From Symbiodinium natans (lineage: Eukaryota > Sar > Dinophyceae > Suessiales > Symbiodiniaceae), in assembly GCA_905221605.1 (NCBI GenBank), contig CAJNDS010002157.1, positions 588,501-652,500 of the forward strand: DNA of 64,000 bases. The letters are read 5' to 3'. The position numbers and the translations under genes were made by a program. Below, piece after piece: positions 1 through 13,000 of the stretch. Each line of letters starts with the position of its first letter. Positions within the stretch are counted from its first letter, which is position 1. Under the pieces are notes generated by a model, which was not told where the DNA came from, made no database searches, and saw only the letters and a program-made list of their open reading frames with translations.

Positions 1-329
1 ACCCCCCTCTAAACCCTAAACCCTAAACCCTAAACCCTAAACCCTAAACCCTAAAACCCTAAACCCTAAATAAACCTTAACCCCCAAAAACCCTAAACCC
101 CAAACCCTGACCCCCCCCGGGCCCCCGCCCCAAACCCCAACAAAAAACAAAATGAAAAGTACATCGCAAATCAACCCTAACCCCTGAAAAGCCTAAACCC
201 TAAACCCTGACCCCCCCCCCCGCCCCCCGCCCCCAACCCCAACAAAAACAAAATGAACAGTAAATCGCAAATAAGCTCTAAACACCCTAAACCCTAAACC
301 CCAAAAAACAAAATGAAAAGTCAATCGCA

Positions 330-424
330 AGCGTCGGCCTGTTCCAGTTCCGACACTGACAGTTCCGCCTCCTTCTTCGTCGCTATCGCCTCCAACTTCT
401 CCTGCACCTGCAGCCCCCAAGGTA
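330..424 (-). CDS. Exon-like segment with coiled-coil character
   Basis: One minus-strand frame reads VQEKLEAIATKKEAELSVSE and then LEQADAC, a heptad-like charged helix. A glycine-rich alternative frame is less protein-like. It is flanked by telomeric words. Confidence 0.3.
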
Positions 425-590
425 AAGGAGGGGTGTGGGGATTTAGGGAGGTTTAGGGTTTAGGGTTTAGGGTTTAGGGTTTAGGGTTTAGGGTTTAGGG
501 TTTAGGGTTTAGGGTTTAGGGTTTTGGGATTTAGGGTTTTGGGTTTCAGGGTATCGGGCCCAAGGGGTGTAGGGGTTTAGGAATTTCTGT

Positions 591-717
591 CATGGGTTCC
601 CCTACCAACTCCCCCCCCCCCCCCCTAAACTACCCCCCCTTAAGGTTGCCCCAACATATTAAGGGGGGAACCCAGGCGGGGTAGTATACAGAGGGAAAAG
701 TTGTGGGGAAACCCATG
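591..717. mobile_element. Inverted-repeat element, CATGGGTTCCCCTAC family, copy 1
   Basis: Ends CATGGGTTCCCCTACC and GGGGAAACCCATG mirror each other, with poly-C and GGGGTAGTATAC inside. It lies between telomeric arrays. Confidence 0.6.
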
Positions 718-2095
718 TTTTTTGTGGGGTCTAGGGCTTCATATAGCGGGGTTTAGGGTTTAGGGTTTAGGGTTTAGGGCTTAGGGGTTCGAGGCTCGCT
801 GGGGTAGCTGGTGCTCTCCGAAGCCGTAAACCTTATGTGCGCTTAGACGCTGAGTAAATCCCCTAAACCCCCGAAAACCCCTAAACCCCGAAACCGCAGA
901 AGCCCCCGAACCCCCCCAAAACCCCCGAAAGCCCCAAACCCTACTTAAATTGAGTGGGTATTTTGGGTCGTGCTCGCTACGCGCATATCAGAGATTGTCA
1001 GCGGGAGAATCTAGGTAGCTCCTGCATTATCATTCCGTTCGCCAGTTGCTATGAATACTCGGCTGCGCATGTACACAGATGTTATCGTTGCTTCGGACAC
1101 AGACAAAGGATGGCTTTGCAAGGTTTATTTGCGGTTTACGAAGAAAATAGGGGACCCCTACTTTAGACCCGCAAATAGTAGGATCCCCTTATAATAAGGA
1201 CCCCAATAAGGTACCCTAATTTCGCTGCTGACTTTTGATCTGAAACTCCCAAACAAGTATGGAGACAAAAAACCATTTGGGGTCCCTTAAAAACAGACCC
1301 ACGAGAAGGTATTCCCTTTTTCCGGAAAACCCCAAACCCCAAACCCCAAACCCCAAACCCCAAACCCCAAACCCCAAACCCTAAACCCTAAACCCTAAAC
1401 CCTAAACCCTAAACCCTAAACCCTAACCCGAAACCCTAAACCCTAAACCCTAACCCTAAACCCCAAATATTTAGGGGCATGGATCCTTAGGGCCATTTTG
1501 GTTTGTGGAAGTTCAGCCGGGTTTTCCCGGCTGTCCTAGACAGAAAGGCTGAGGAGCCTGGATCGGAACTTCGATGGAACCCTAGGCCCTAAACCCTAAA
1601 CCTCTCTTACTATTTGTCTATATATATATGTGTATATATATATATATAAACCCTGATGGGTTCGTGGGCAAGGCACAAACCTTAGTGGGCAAGGCAAAGA
1701 CCATGACAAACCTCAGTGGGCAAGGCACGCCCGTGCCTTGCCCGCCAGGTTTGTGCCTTGCCCACCAAGGTTTGTGCCTTGCCGAACAAGGTTTATGCCT
1801 TGGCCCCCCCCCTCCCTCCCGCTTCGTGTGCCCCCCTGCCCCCCTGCCCCCGCCCCCTCCCTGCCCCCGCTCCCTGCCACCCCCCCCCCCCCCCCCTTCT
1901 TCAGTGTTTATGGAGCTTTGGGGATGGGAAGGCTTAGGGCTGCGGCTGAAAATGGTAAGTGTAGAAAATCTTAATGTTTTGGGGTTCTCTGGTGGGTACT
2001 TCTCCATCACACGATGAAAAAGCTTGACTAGTGATAGCTAGTACATGAGCTGCTGAACCCTAAACCCTAAACCCTAAACCCCAAACCCTAAACCC

Positions 2096-2175
2096 TGTTG
2101 GTAAGCAGAGCTGAGGCGAGGTCCTTCGATACCGAGGAGGTAGACAACATCCTTTTCGGCCGTCCACATGGGTTC
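2096..2175 (-). CDS. Exon-like segment WTAEKDVVYLLGIEGPRLSS
   Basis: This is an open minus-strand frame between CCCTAAA (left) and TTTAGGG (right), the exon context used throughout. No partner was found and its gene is unknown. Confidence 0.3.
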
Positions 2176-2216
2176 AGGGCTCTATAGGGGGGGCGGGGGG
2201 GGGGGAGGTGGGTTAG

Positions 2217-2405
2217 GGTTTAGGGTTTAGGGTTTAGGGTTTTGGGGGTTTAGGGTTTAGGGTTTAGGGTTTATGGTTTAGGGTTTAGGGTTTAGGGTTT
2301 AGGGTTTAGGGTTTAGGGTTTAGGGTTTAGGGTTTAGGGTTTAGGGTTTAGGGTTTAGGGTTTAGGGTTTAGGATTTAGGGTTTAGGGTTTAGGGTTTAG
2401 GGTTT
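2217..2405 (+). repeat. TTTAGGG array
   Basis: About 27 units preceded by a G-rich run (GGGGGGGCGGGG). Confidence 0.95.
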
Positions 2406-2735
2406 GGGCGCTAACAACCCCACACAGTTACCAACAGCTCCCAGCTCATCCCTGTACTTCCCTCACATGCGTATCGCCCACAAAAACCACCTTCAGACGA
2501 AATAAGCGACTATGCAATACAACCCTAAACCCTAAACCCTAAACCCTAAACCCTAAACCCTAAACCCTAAACCCTAAACCCTAAACCCTAAACCCCAAAA
2601 TGCCATTCCATTCAAATGGGGTCCCTACATTACTTGACCTCCTGGGTGCTCGAAGTGGATTTTATGAGTGGCTTCCAGATTTCTCCCTAGGGTTTAGGGT
2701 TTAGGGTTTAGGGTTTAGGGTTTAGGGTTTAGGGC

Positions 2736-3260
2736 TTAGGGCTGTGGAATTTCGGCAAGCCCGATTAAGCAAGAGGGTTTGTCCATTTGCATGGAACCAC
2801 AACTAGGCAGGCCCGCCACCGGAAAACCGGCATAAAGGCAAGACAGCGTGCCATCCTCGCTGAGGCCCATGCAAAAAAAGCGCTTCTCCCGAAGATCCCT
2901 CTTCAAGGTACTAAGCCAGGCAGACAACATCGCCTCTGCGTTGGGCAACGCGCAGCCGCGTGCCAAAGCAGCAGGCACACTTCTCCGCAGATCCCTCTAC
3001 GCGGATACTACGTGCACAACGCGACCCATGCGCTCCGGGGACTCACTCATTCACCACCGTTTCCTGTGAAAAGGGGAATGGCAGGCTCGGGCCATTCACC
3101 TGCAAACAGGTCCCTGTCGCTGTGCCCAAGGAGTAGAGGGGTGAAGACCAAAGCTCCGGTCACCACCCGTCCCGAACGAGGGGGGTTCAGGGAGAATTCT
3201 TGACCATACCCTATGTATCATGCCCCTACCCTGAGAAAACAACCCGGCGTCTGCTTGCAA
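2736..3260. other. Repeat-free block, nothing recognised
   Basis: About 520 bases have no telomeric words. Frames are open on both strands, for example minus WLSTLKRDLREKRFFCMGLS. A 30-nt segment (CTTCTCCGAAGATCCCTCT-like) occurs twice, at about 2884 and 2981. It could be a decayed gene or element; I cannot choose. Confidence 0.3.
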
Positions 3261-3305
3261 CCATGATTTGGTACGTGAGAGACAGTGAGCCGCCAGCTAT
3301 GTCAC

Positions 3306-3450
3306 CTATGGATTTGACAGCGCGTCTTTCCACGCCCCCAACACAATAGACCGAGCCCTATAAACATCAGCTTTGTTGCTGGGTTCTGGCTCAAACTGAG
3401 GTTCATTTATAGGGTTATAGCATAAAACCATGGCCTCATTACGGAAACTG
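3306..3450 (-). CDS. Possible terminal exon of gene A with stop
   Basis: A frame reads [20 protein letters not shown], then [20 protein letters not shown] and SNP-stop at 3306-3308. Amino-acid use looks coding, and the position just beyond the last tail exon suits a C-terminus. There is no paralogue to confirm it. Confidence 0.35.
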
Positions 3451-6269
3451 AACCCTAAGCTCTTTGACCAAGACCCCAGACCCCCGAAAATACCTGCCAC
3501 ATGCGGACCCTACATAAGTTGGGCTTGGGGGCCTTGGGGTGGGTGGAGGGTTCAAGGGATCTTTACCCCCAAACTCTCAACCCCAAACACTGGGCCCAAG
3601 TTGAACACGTTTGCAACCCTAAACCCTTTTTCCTAAACCCTAAACCCTAAACCCTAAACCCTAAACCCTAAACCCTAAACCCTAAACCCTAAACCTGCTG
3701 AAACCGCCGAGCTGCTGCGAACGCCTCGACAGAAGTAAGCCCGCCTCACCAACCTTTCATGGGATGGAGAGGGTTTAGGGGTTTAATTAGGGTTTAGGGT
3801 TGTTTAAGGTTTAGGGTTTAGGGTAACCCCCCCAAACTCAGGTCCCCTGGCCCGCGAAGGTGATATCTCCAACCTCAGAGCATCCAGCCCCCGGTCGTCC
3901 ACTTCCCCCCCGGCTTAGGGTTTAGGGTTCAGGGTTCAGGGCTTAGGGTTCAGGGTTTAGGGTTTAGGTTTAGGCTCATTCCCTACTAAGAACCAGCCAG
4001 AGACTTCTCTTTACCCAACCTCGGATGCCACCGCTGTGATGATCTGTGCCATCATGCGCAGGTCGTAGATGGAAAGATTCCTGGGTGCGCGTTTTTGAGG
4101 TTGAGGGTTTAGGGTCCAGGGTTCATGGCTTAGGGTTTTGGGGGGTTTCGTGCGTGTCTAGGGTTGAGGGTGTCGGAGCTTGGGGGTCCCAAGCCCTGCC
4201 AGATTTCCAGAATTCTGGTCCCATTTGTGAGAGGGTTAGGGGTTAGGGGTCAGGGTTTAGGGTACTGGCCGTGACTTAGGCCCTCACATGAGCGCACTTC
4301 TTCAGTGTTAAGAAGGCGTTTCCCGAAATAGGGTGCCCCTTATACACCCCTCTTGGTATACGGACCCCTAAACCCTGAACCCTGGTTGCCTGGATACCTT
4401 TTGACCCTAAGCCCTAAACCCTAAGCCCTAAACCGTAAACCATCAACCCTGAACCCTAAACCCTAAGCCCTAAACCCTAAACCCCAAACCCTGAACCCAA
4501 ACCCCTGAACCCTTAAAACCCTACTGAACACCCCGAAGGGGTCCCCCCACCTAAACCCTAAACCCTAAACCCTAAACCCTAAACCCTAAACCCTAAACCC
4601 TAAACCCTAAACCCTAAACCCTAAACCCTAAACCCTAAACCCTAAACCCTAAACCCTAAACCCTAACCCTTTTGCAACCCTCGAGGGCTTCGTTGGCCAG
4701 CTAGTAAGGCTCCCTAGTAGGCGCAGCGTGCCATTTCTCATGTCAAGAAGGGGTTTAGGGTTTAGGGTTTAGGGTTTAGGGTTTCGGGTTTCGGGTTTCG
4801 GGTTTAGGATTTAGGATTTAGGGTTTAGGCAAGGCTCCGAGTTTGGGTTGGGGTGTAGGGTTTAGGGCTTGAACCAGGAAAGCCTAAACCCCGGACCCTC
4901 CTTTCTAGCCGTCCGATCTCTGCAAAGCTTCTCGAGCAGCTTTGCAAAGCTCTCGTCTCCCAACTCCTGGCGACGCCCGGACACTTCCGGAATTTGGGAC
5001 ACCGCCCTAAACCCGAAGCCCTAACCCTAAACCCCTAAACCCCAAACCCTAAACCCTAAACCCCTAAACCCCTCAACCCTAGGTTGCCTAAACCACAGCT
5101 GAAACAGTCGGAACGCAGGCTTTCCGACCTGGGAGTCGACACCTAGTTGGAGACGCACACCTTCAGTGCTACAGGGGGGATGTAGGGTTTAGGGTTTAGG
5201 ATTTAGGGTTTGGGGTGAAGGATTTCGGGTTTAGGGTTTAGGTTTAGGGGTCCTCTGTAATGCCCGCCCAAAGCCTCTTCGGTAGCTCTTGATATTTTGG
5301 AGGGAATTTTCCAAAAGATGTAAATCGTATGTTTGCAATAGCCGAGCTCTCCGAGATATACGAGTGTTGTGAAACGCCAAACCCTAAACCCTAAACTTTA
5401 GGGTTTAGGGTTCAGAGGAACAAACGGCACACCAGATCTGCACACCGGCCGGGGGAAGTCTCTCTCTGCTCCCGCAGCGAAGGCATATTTTTGGCTCTCC
5501 TTGCACTCCTCACCTCAACCCTAAACCCTACACCCTAAACCCTAAGCACTAAACCTGGACTCTAAACCCTAAACCCTAACCCCAAACCCTAAACCCTAAA
5601 CCCTTAACCTTTAAGCCCTAGACCCTAAGCTCTACTGCTTTCCCTGAGGCCCTTGAAGCTTGAGGTCACGTTAGCAACTGCCGACCCCAACCCCTCCAAA
5701 GCCCTAGCATCCATCATCATTGTGGATCAAAGGAAGCCTTCAGAGGCTCTTGGGCCATCAACCCCCCCAAACCCTAAACCCTAAACCCTAAACCCTAAAC
5801 CCTAAACCCTAAACCCTAAACCCTAAACCCTAAACCCTAAACCCTAAACCCTAACCGGGATCTCGTGGCATAGGCTTCGTACGATCCTGACAGTTCTCTC
5901 TGCACCGTCTGAGTCCTATAGGCTCCCTCTCGAACGTCATCCCAAGCAAGTGTTACGCCCGAGCCCACAAGGGTACCCGACACATGCCCCAAAAATACGA
6001 TAACCCTTGCTATAGGAACCCCAAAAAAAGGTATCCTGAACCGTACAAACCCTGGACCCTGTTTTTGAAACTGGACTGCTAGAAAGCGCCCCTCTAAACC
6101 CCAAAGCATAAGCCCTAAACCACACCCCTACCCCAAGGCTCTAAGGATTCTTCTGTATCAGGTGTTTTTGGGGCACAGAGACCCAAAGTAATACATATGT
6201 ATATATATATATATACATGTACATATTTATATATATATATATATATACATACATACATACATACATACA

Positions 6270-6303
<34 letters not shown>

Positions 6304-9300
6304 CATATAGAGTTAGACCAGGGCAGTATGGGACGTCCTGGACCTTCGTGGAGAGAATGAGGAACTTCTGACTCAGCACTTCTGGCTGTGGAATCTTGCC
6401 TTAGGCGTTTGGGGTTTGGGGTTTAGGGTTTAGGGTTTAGGGTTTGGCGGCAAAGGTGGAATTTGCAGCTCTGCACATGGCACCGACTCTCCTATGCAGG
6501 CCTCACTCTGTGCCGTACCTGTAGCCCCAAATTGTCTTTAACCCGAAACAGTGGGCCCGAGACCCTAAACCCTAAACCCTTACAGTTTTTTGTGGTGCCC
6601 CCTTAAGGGGTGGAGGTTTGGGGAGCCCTGAACCCTCAAACCCTACTCTTCTGAAGTGCGGACTTCAGATCTCAACACGTCCTCATGGGTCTGGGGATTC
6701 AGGTTTTCTTGACATCAGCATGGACTGAGGTTCTCTGGTTAGGGTCAGGGTTTAGGATCTAGGGTTTCGGATTTAGGGTTTAGGGTTTGGGGTTTAGGGT
6801 TTAGGGTAGCCTGAAGAAAAAAAAGAAAGAGAGAAGGCGGGCTGACAGCGAAACTCACACCTGAGGTTCTGGGCTTACAGGGCTCAAAGGCTTTTCAGAA
6901 CCTTACGGGATATAAGGGGGGACCCCTAGCAGGGACCTTTAGTCCCTATATACCTAAAAAGCCAGTAAATAACCTCCTAAACCCTAAACCCTAAACCCTA
7001 AACCCTAAACCCTAAACCCTAAACCCTAAACCCTAAACCCTAAACCCTAAACCCTAAACCCTAAACCGAAACCCCTAAGGTCCCTTGCAAGGGTCCCTCC
7101 TCCAGTCCGTTGAGAGCCCTTTTGGCTCCGCGAGCTCTGCCAGGTTCCACAGATGTCCAAGCAGGTTTAACCCTAAACCCTAAACCCTAAACTCGACCCG
7201 AAATCTCAAAACCAAAACATAAGCCCTGACTAAACCCCAAGAACGCCGAAGACCCCTAAACCCTCACAAAAAAACAAAACCTAAAACCCTCAACCAAGAG
7301 GCCAAGCGCCAGTATCACGCTCTCCTGCGAGCCGCCCATGACGTTCAGACCTCGCGGTGTCGGGTCGTGTGGGCTTCTTTTTGGCCGCCTGCCTAGATGA
7401 CCCTGAAGACGCACTGCCACGCAACACTGCTGCAAAAGCCGCAGCATGCTTTGAGGGAGTGAAGGTTCAGGGTTCAGGGATGGTCTCATTTTGTTTGAGG
7501 TCTGGGGATGGGGTTCTTGGCTTTTGCTGGTTTCGGTTTGGAGCTTCATGGGCTGAGGGCATCAGGCGACACGCCGTCTGCAAGCAGGCGTCCAGAGTTT
7601 CGGTTGAGCTTCGACTCTCGCACGCGTACAGGTGGGCGAGGGCTTTGGGGGTTGTCGGGGCTCATGTTCTTTCGCGGCTTGCTTGGGGCTTTAAGGGCTT
7701 TTGCCGGGCTACCAGAACCATAGCGAACCCGAAACACATGTGGACAACAGTGGTTATACTAGCCTGGTGCACCTCTGGGCATCGGATCACAGGTCTGGGG
7801 GTTGATGTTGTTCACGAGGTCGCCACAATCTTTTCAACCCACCTTTTAGGTTTACATCTTCCCGGGAAAATTCGCCCCCACAATGCACCAGGCACCCCCA
7901 CCAACCACCAGAGTGTTTTTTGTACTAAAGTGCTTAACTAAGGGAGATAAGCCCCATCATTCTTTGCTGGCATCTTGCTGGGTGGCACACTCACCCCCCG
8001 TCCCCAAGCCCAGCATTCTTCTGGTCAAGCGGCGAATCAGCGCAGAGGCGGTGACGCAGAGCATTCCAAACACCATGACCTGGTTCACACGCGGCTTCGG
8101 GCCTGAGGGAAGCCCAGATAACCCTAAACCCTAAACCCTAAACCCTAAACCCTAAACAACATTTCCCTGGCACTCGGAGCTCCTGGAACCGTAGCTTTCT
8201 TCTCAGGGTTCCAAAGTACCCAGCCCCAGCTCTAGCGCGTCAAGGATGTGGAGGTTCATGGGTAGGGTTTAGGGTTTAGGGTTTAGGGTTTGGGGTTTAG
8301 GGTTTAGGATTTAGGGTTTAGGGTTTGGGGACTTAGAACCCCTATCACAAGTCTACTACGCAAAACTACTTATAGGACTTGGGGGGCTTATATAGTGTAG
8401 GTATGATTGGGGTTATAAGCACTCTCAGCCTCCAAGTAATACGCCACAATTCGGACTGGGATGTGGGGTTCAGCCCCCCATTGCCGAGATAGCCCCCCCG
8501 CCCCCTGTAGATCGCAAGTCTAAAGTCTACCGTATACCCGTTCCTTCCATGCTGACCCTAAACCCTAAACCCTAAACCCTAAACCCCAAACCCCAAACCC
8601 TAAACCCTAAACCCTAACTGCAGGGTTGAACTTAGCCGCGTTGAGGAAGAAGATGATGCCGATGACCGCGCTCGTAAGCCTGCGGGAGCGGGGCTGGTCC
8701 ACAGGGGGGCCGTCAAATAGGGTTTAGGGTTTAGGGTTTAGAGTTTAGGGTTTAGGGTTTAGGGTTCCTCAGAAATCGTATCCCAAAGAAGGCATCATTT
8801 CTTAGTTGCTGAGTTCCGAGGCCCCCGACAAGTGTACACTTTCAGTTGTATAGGGGAAAATCGTATCCCAAAAAGTGTAAAGTGTGCTCATTCAGCTACT
8901 AAACCCTAAATCCTAAACCCCTAAACCTTAAGCACCTGCTGAGCTTCATAGATGAACCTTCCAGTGTCACTCAGCACAGCAGACTGCCGTAAACCCTTGA
9001 TCCAGCAAAAAACTCGGCCGGGGTTGTTCGAGCACCCGGGGCCCTGAGGCCTTAGGGTTTAAGGTTTAGGCACCCCCAAGTTGCCCTAGCTTTAGAAGAA
9101 CTCCCCAACCCAAGCCGTAGTTAGACAGCGGGTATATCCCTGCGTTACCTGTCAAGGGACCCTCGTGTGAAATTGGGTGGAGATTCGTGTAAGAGCAGGC
9201 AGCCTTGTTTCGGGAGGGCATCAGGTGCCTCTCCCTCAGCTGACCATGCACGTGTCGTTGGGCTTCGGTTTTGGGGGCTCTTGGCTAGACCCTAAACCCC

Positions 9301-9986
9301 AAAACCCTCTTGTGTTCCAGGTGCCTGGCTCCGGCCTCCAGACCCTAAACCCTATAAACCCTAAACCCTGAACCCTAAACCCTAAACCCTAAACCCTAAA
9401 CCCTAAACCCTAAACCCTAAACCCTAAACCCTTGGCCCAACCCTAATCCCAAGACCCATCTCTGCCGGCCTCTGCTGTACGTCAGTACTCAAGACAGGGG
9501 CGAAGGCTCCCAAAATAGCCATCCTTGTGCAGGGACCCTAAGGAACATGGAGCCCTTTTCTTTAGGGTTTAGGGTTTAGATAGGGTTTAGGGTTTGGGGT
9601 TTAGGGTTTAGGGTTTAGGGTTTAGGGTTTAGGGTTTAAGGTTTCGGGTTTAGGGCTTAAGGTTTAGGGTTTAGGGTTTAGGGTTTAGATAGGTTTACGG
9701 TTTAGGGTTTAGGGTTTCTAGGCTCAGGGCTGGCTACCCAGTAACATAAGAATAAGAACAGTGAGTTTTTGTTTGGCTAAAGGGTTTGGATGGGATCCTA
9801 ACAGCAAATGCAAAAAGAAGCAGGGCACTCATGCTAGTCTTCGAGGTTTCAGGGTTTCAGGTTTGGGTTCCTACCGGGCCTGGGGTAGCTTTTGTGAGTC
9901 CAATCTGAGTCTGGGGGGTTTTGTTCCTTACGCATTCCTCACCGCAAATCTACCCTGTACCAAAGATTGCCTCGCTTTTTGTTTTA

Positions 9987-10021
<35 letters not shown>

Positions 10022-10032
10022 ATCTCTCGCTA

Positions 10033-10063
<31 letters not shown>

Positions 10064-13000
10064 CTCACTGGCTCACTCTCTCTCTCTCTCTCTCTTCTCT
10101 CTCTGTCTGTGCGCCTGTATGCCAGCATCCAAACCATCATCGTCTCGGGAGTTCAGCCCCACAAAGGCAGACTTAACATCCATGGGACAGCTATGTGAAC
10201 CAGCCGGGAAAAGTTCGTCGAAATGTTGTGCCAAACCATGTAAACTCTAAGCCCAACCCCAAAACCACCCTAAACTCTAAACCCTAAACCCTAAACTCTC
10301 AATAAACCCTAAACCCTAAACCCTAAACCCTAAACCCTAAACCCTAAACCCTAAACCCTAAACCCTAAACCCTAAACCCTAAACCCTAAACCCTAAACCT
10401 TAAAACCTAAACCCCAACACCACACTTTCAGCAAAGAGACATCAAGATCAGGGCGATGCTGATCACGGCATCGAAGCCGTTTAGGGCAGGGAGCTTCCAC
10501 GGCCACGATATGAGCCTCAGATGTGTCGGATGAGGGGAGGGGTTGGGGAGGGGTTGGGGTATAGAATTTAAGGGTTTAGGGTTTAGAATTTGCAGGGTTA
10601 GGATGAGGGGAGGGGTTTGGGGTAGAGAATTTAAGGGTTTATACTTAGGCTTTAGAATTTCAGGGTTTAGGGCTTAAGATGGTTTAAGGCTGCAAGGGGG
10701 TTGGGTAGGTTTCGGATCTGAGGGTGTAGGGGGCTTCGTTTGGGGTTTGGGTTTTAATGTGCAGAGCCCCTGCTTACTTGTCACGTTGTGTCTCAGGGTA
10801 GCTTGTCCTTAGAAGGGTACCCCTGAAATACCCCTTATTGACTCTACACAAACTAAGGCTCCCATACATCAGAACCCTTTAAAGGAGGATTAGGGACCAT
10901 ATTACGGGCCCATGGGACTACCCTTAGAAACCTGCAGGCTCCTAACCTCTAAGCACTGACTCTAGAAACCCTTGTCATCTGCATGAGATTTTAGGGTTTA
11001 GGGTTTTAGGGTTTAGGGTTCAGGGTTAAACCCTTGTCGCCTGCCCAGCCCTCCACGAAACACGGGAACGCCATCGATTTCGAGGCTCTCTGAAAGCCCA
11101 CGCGCGCCGGTGCGGCGATCTACTTCGCCCTACCCCTAAACACTAAACCCTAAACCCTAAACCCTAAAACCCGAAAACCCTAAAACCCTAACACCCTAAA
11201 ACCCTAAAACCCTAAACCCGAAACCCTAAACCCTAAACCCTACCCTGCACGTAAGAACTCCAGGAAGTGCAAGCACTTGTTGATCGTCATAGTCACCCTC
11301 TACATTTCAGGCTGCAAATCCCCCATAAGCCCTTGGGCATCCTCTAGGCTCTAAAGCCCTAAAGCCCCAAAACAAGGGAGGGTTTAGGGTTTAGGGTTTA
11401 GGGTTTAGGGTGTAGGGTTTAGGGTTTAGGGTTTAGGGTTTAGGGTTTAGGGTTTAGGGTTTAGGGTTACGGTTTAGGGCTTAGGGTTTGGGGTTCAGGT
11501 TTAGGGCTTAGGGTTTACAAGGTTTGGGGCCTCTAAGCATTAAACCCCAAATGCCGAACCGTCAAGACAGCCGTCGGCCATGGCGCTGCACCACCATGTA
11601 TCCCAGCATGACGGACACGATGAGGAGCATCTTTCAGGGGACAGTTTAGGGTTTAGGGTTTAGGGTTTAGGGTCGAGAAGCATGGGTACTTCAAGGGGGG
11701 TAGGTACCTATAGTCAACCTTGCAAACGCTTAGGGAGCTTTGGGAGTACGGCAAAGTATTAGGCAACCTTGGCCCACTCCCTTAAGAACCCCCACTCACT
11801 CCCTTAAGAACCCTAGCAGTGTGGCACACGGTGCTCCGGCCTGTGGGGAGCGAAGGACACAGCTCTTCCGTTTTAAAACGCTAGAGGCTGCTTTGACCCC
11901 AATTTTGCTAAGCCCAGACACTTGTCCTAGCCCATGAGCCCGAAACGCACTAAATGCCCCAAAAGCCCTACGAGCCCTAAACACCCGAACTCCCTTTTGC
12001 AGAGGACACCTAAACCAAAAGACGTACATGCCCTGTAAGCCCTAAACACCCTAAGCCTAAACCCTAACCCTAAGCCCTAAACACCCTAACCTCCCCCCAC
12101 CCTTTTTTCAGAGGACACCTTTTGCAACCAGGACTGCGCAGCAGTCAGAGGACACTTAAACCATAAACCCTAAACCCTAAACCCTGCCGTAGATGGGGTT
12201 GTGTCACCGACGCCCGCCTGCACATAGGGACTGTCGCCAGCAGCAACGATGGACAGCGACAACAACAGGCCACGAGGCAGCCTCAGCCGCGATCAGGTTT
12301 AGGGTTTAGGGTTTTGTGTTTAGGGTTTAACGGCTCCATAGTTGTAGGTAGTTAAGAGAGGGAGGTCCAGGAGGGTATGTACCAAGCTACCCCCCATGAA
12401 CCCCCTCCCTGAAAGACCCTATTATACAAAGCCCACCCCATAAAAATGAATCGTCCTACCCTTTCGAACCTGGAAACTGCTTCCTACCCTAAACCCTAAA
12501 CCCTAAACCCTAAACCCTAAACCCTAAACCCTAAACCCGAATTAAACACAACTTCAGGGTGCTTTTCAAGGGAGGGCTTTAGGGCTTCAGGGTCCCAAGA
12601 CAAGGCATTGCGGGGCCGAAGCTGATGCAGCAGGTGCCGTGCGCTCAGTCCGTTGAGGGCTTATAGGGTTCATAGGGTTTAGGGCTTGTCGGATTGTAGG
12701 GTAAACCGTAAACCCTAAACCCTAAACAGTAAACCCTAAACCCTAGCCCTAAACCCTAAACCCTTTTGGGTTTAGGGTGTGGCACCGGGTCGTCGGAAAC
12801 AGGTTGGGCCCCGGTAGGGGATCATCCCGAAAAGCCTGGGGGGCCACTTCCCCTCCAACCCTGTGCTGCCCCCCTAAGCCCTACTGACCGAAAGCTCAGA
12901 AGTTCACCCCAAGGTGGTGGGTTTAGGGTTCGGGTTTAGGGCTTAGGGTTTAGGGTATAGGGTATAGGGTTTAGGGTGTAGGGTGTAGGGTTTAGGGTTT

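Noticed and set aside
1-75. CCCTAAA array at the left edge as a chromosome end
   Set aside because: Orientation fits a left telomere, but arrays of equal or greater length occur throughout the window, so the edge array is not diagnostic.
1618-2017. Proline-rich and glycine-rich ORFs of about 130 aa
   Set aside because: They are translations of poly-C, TA and CCTTGCCC repeats without protein-like composition.
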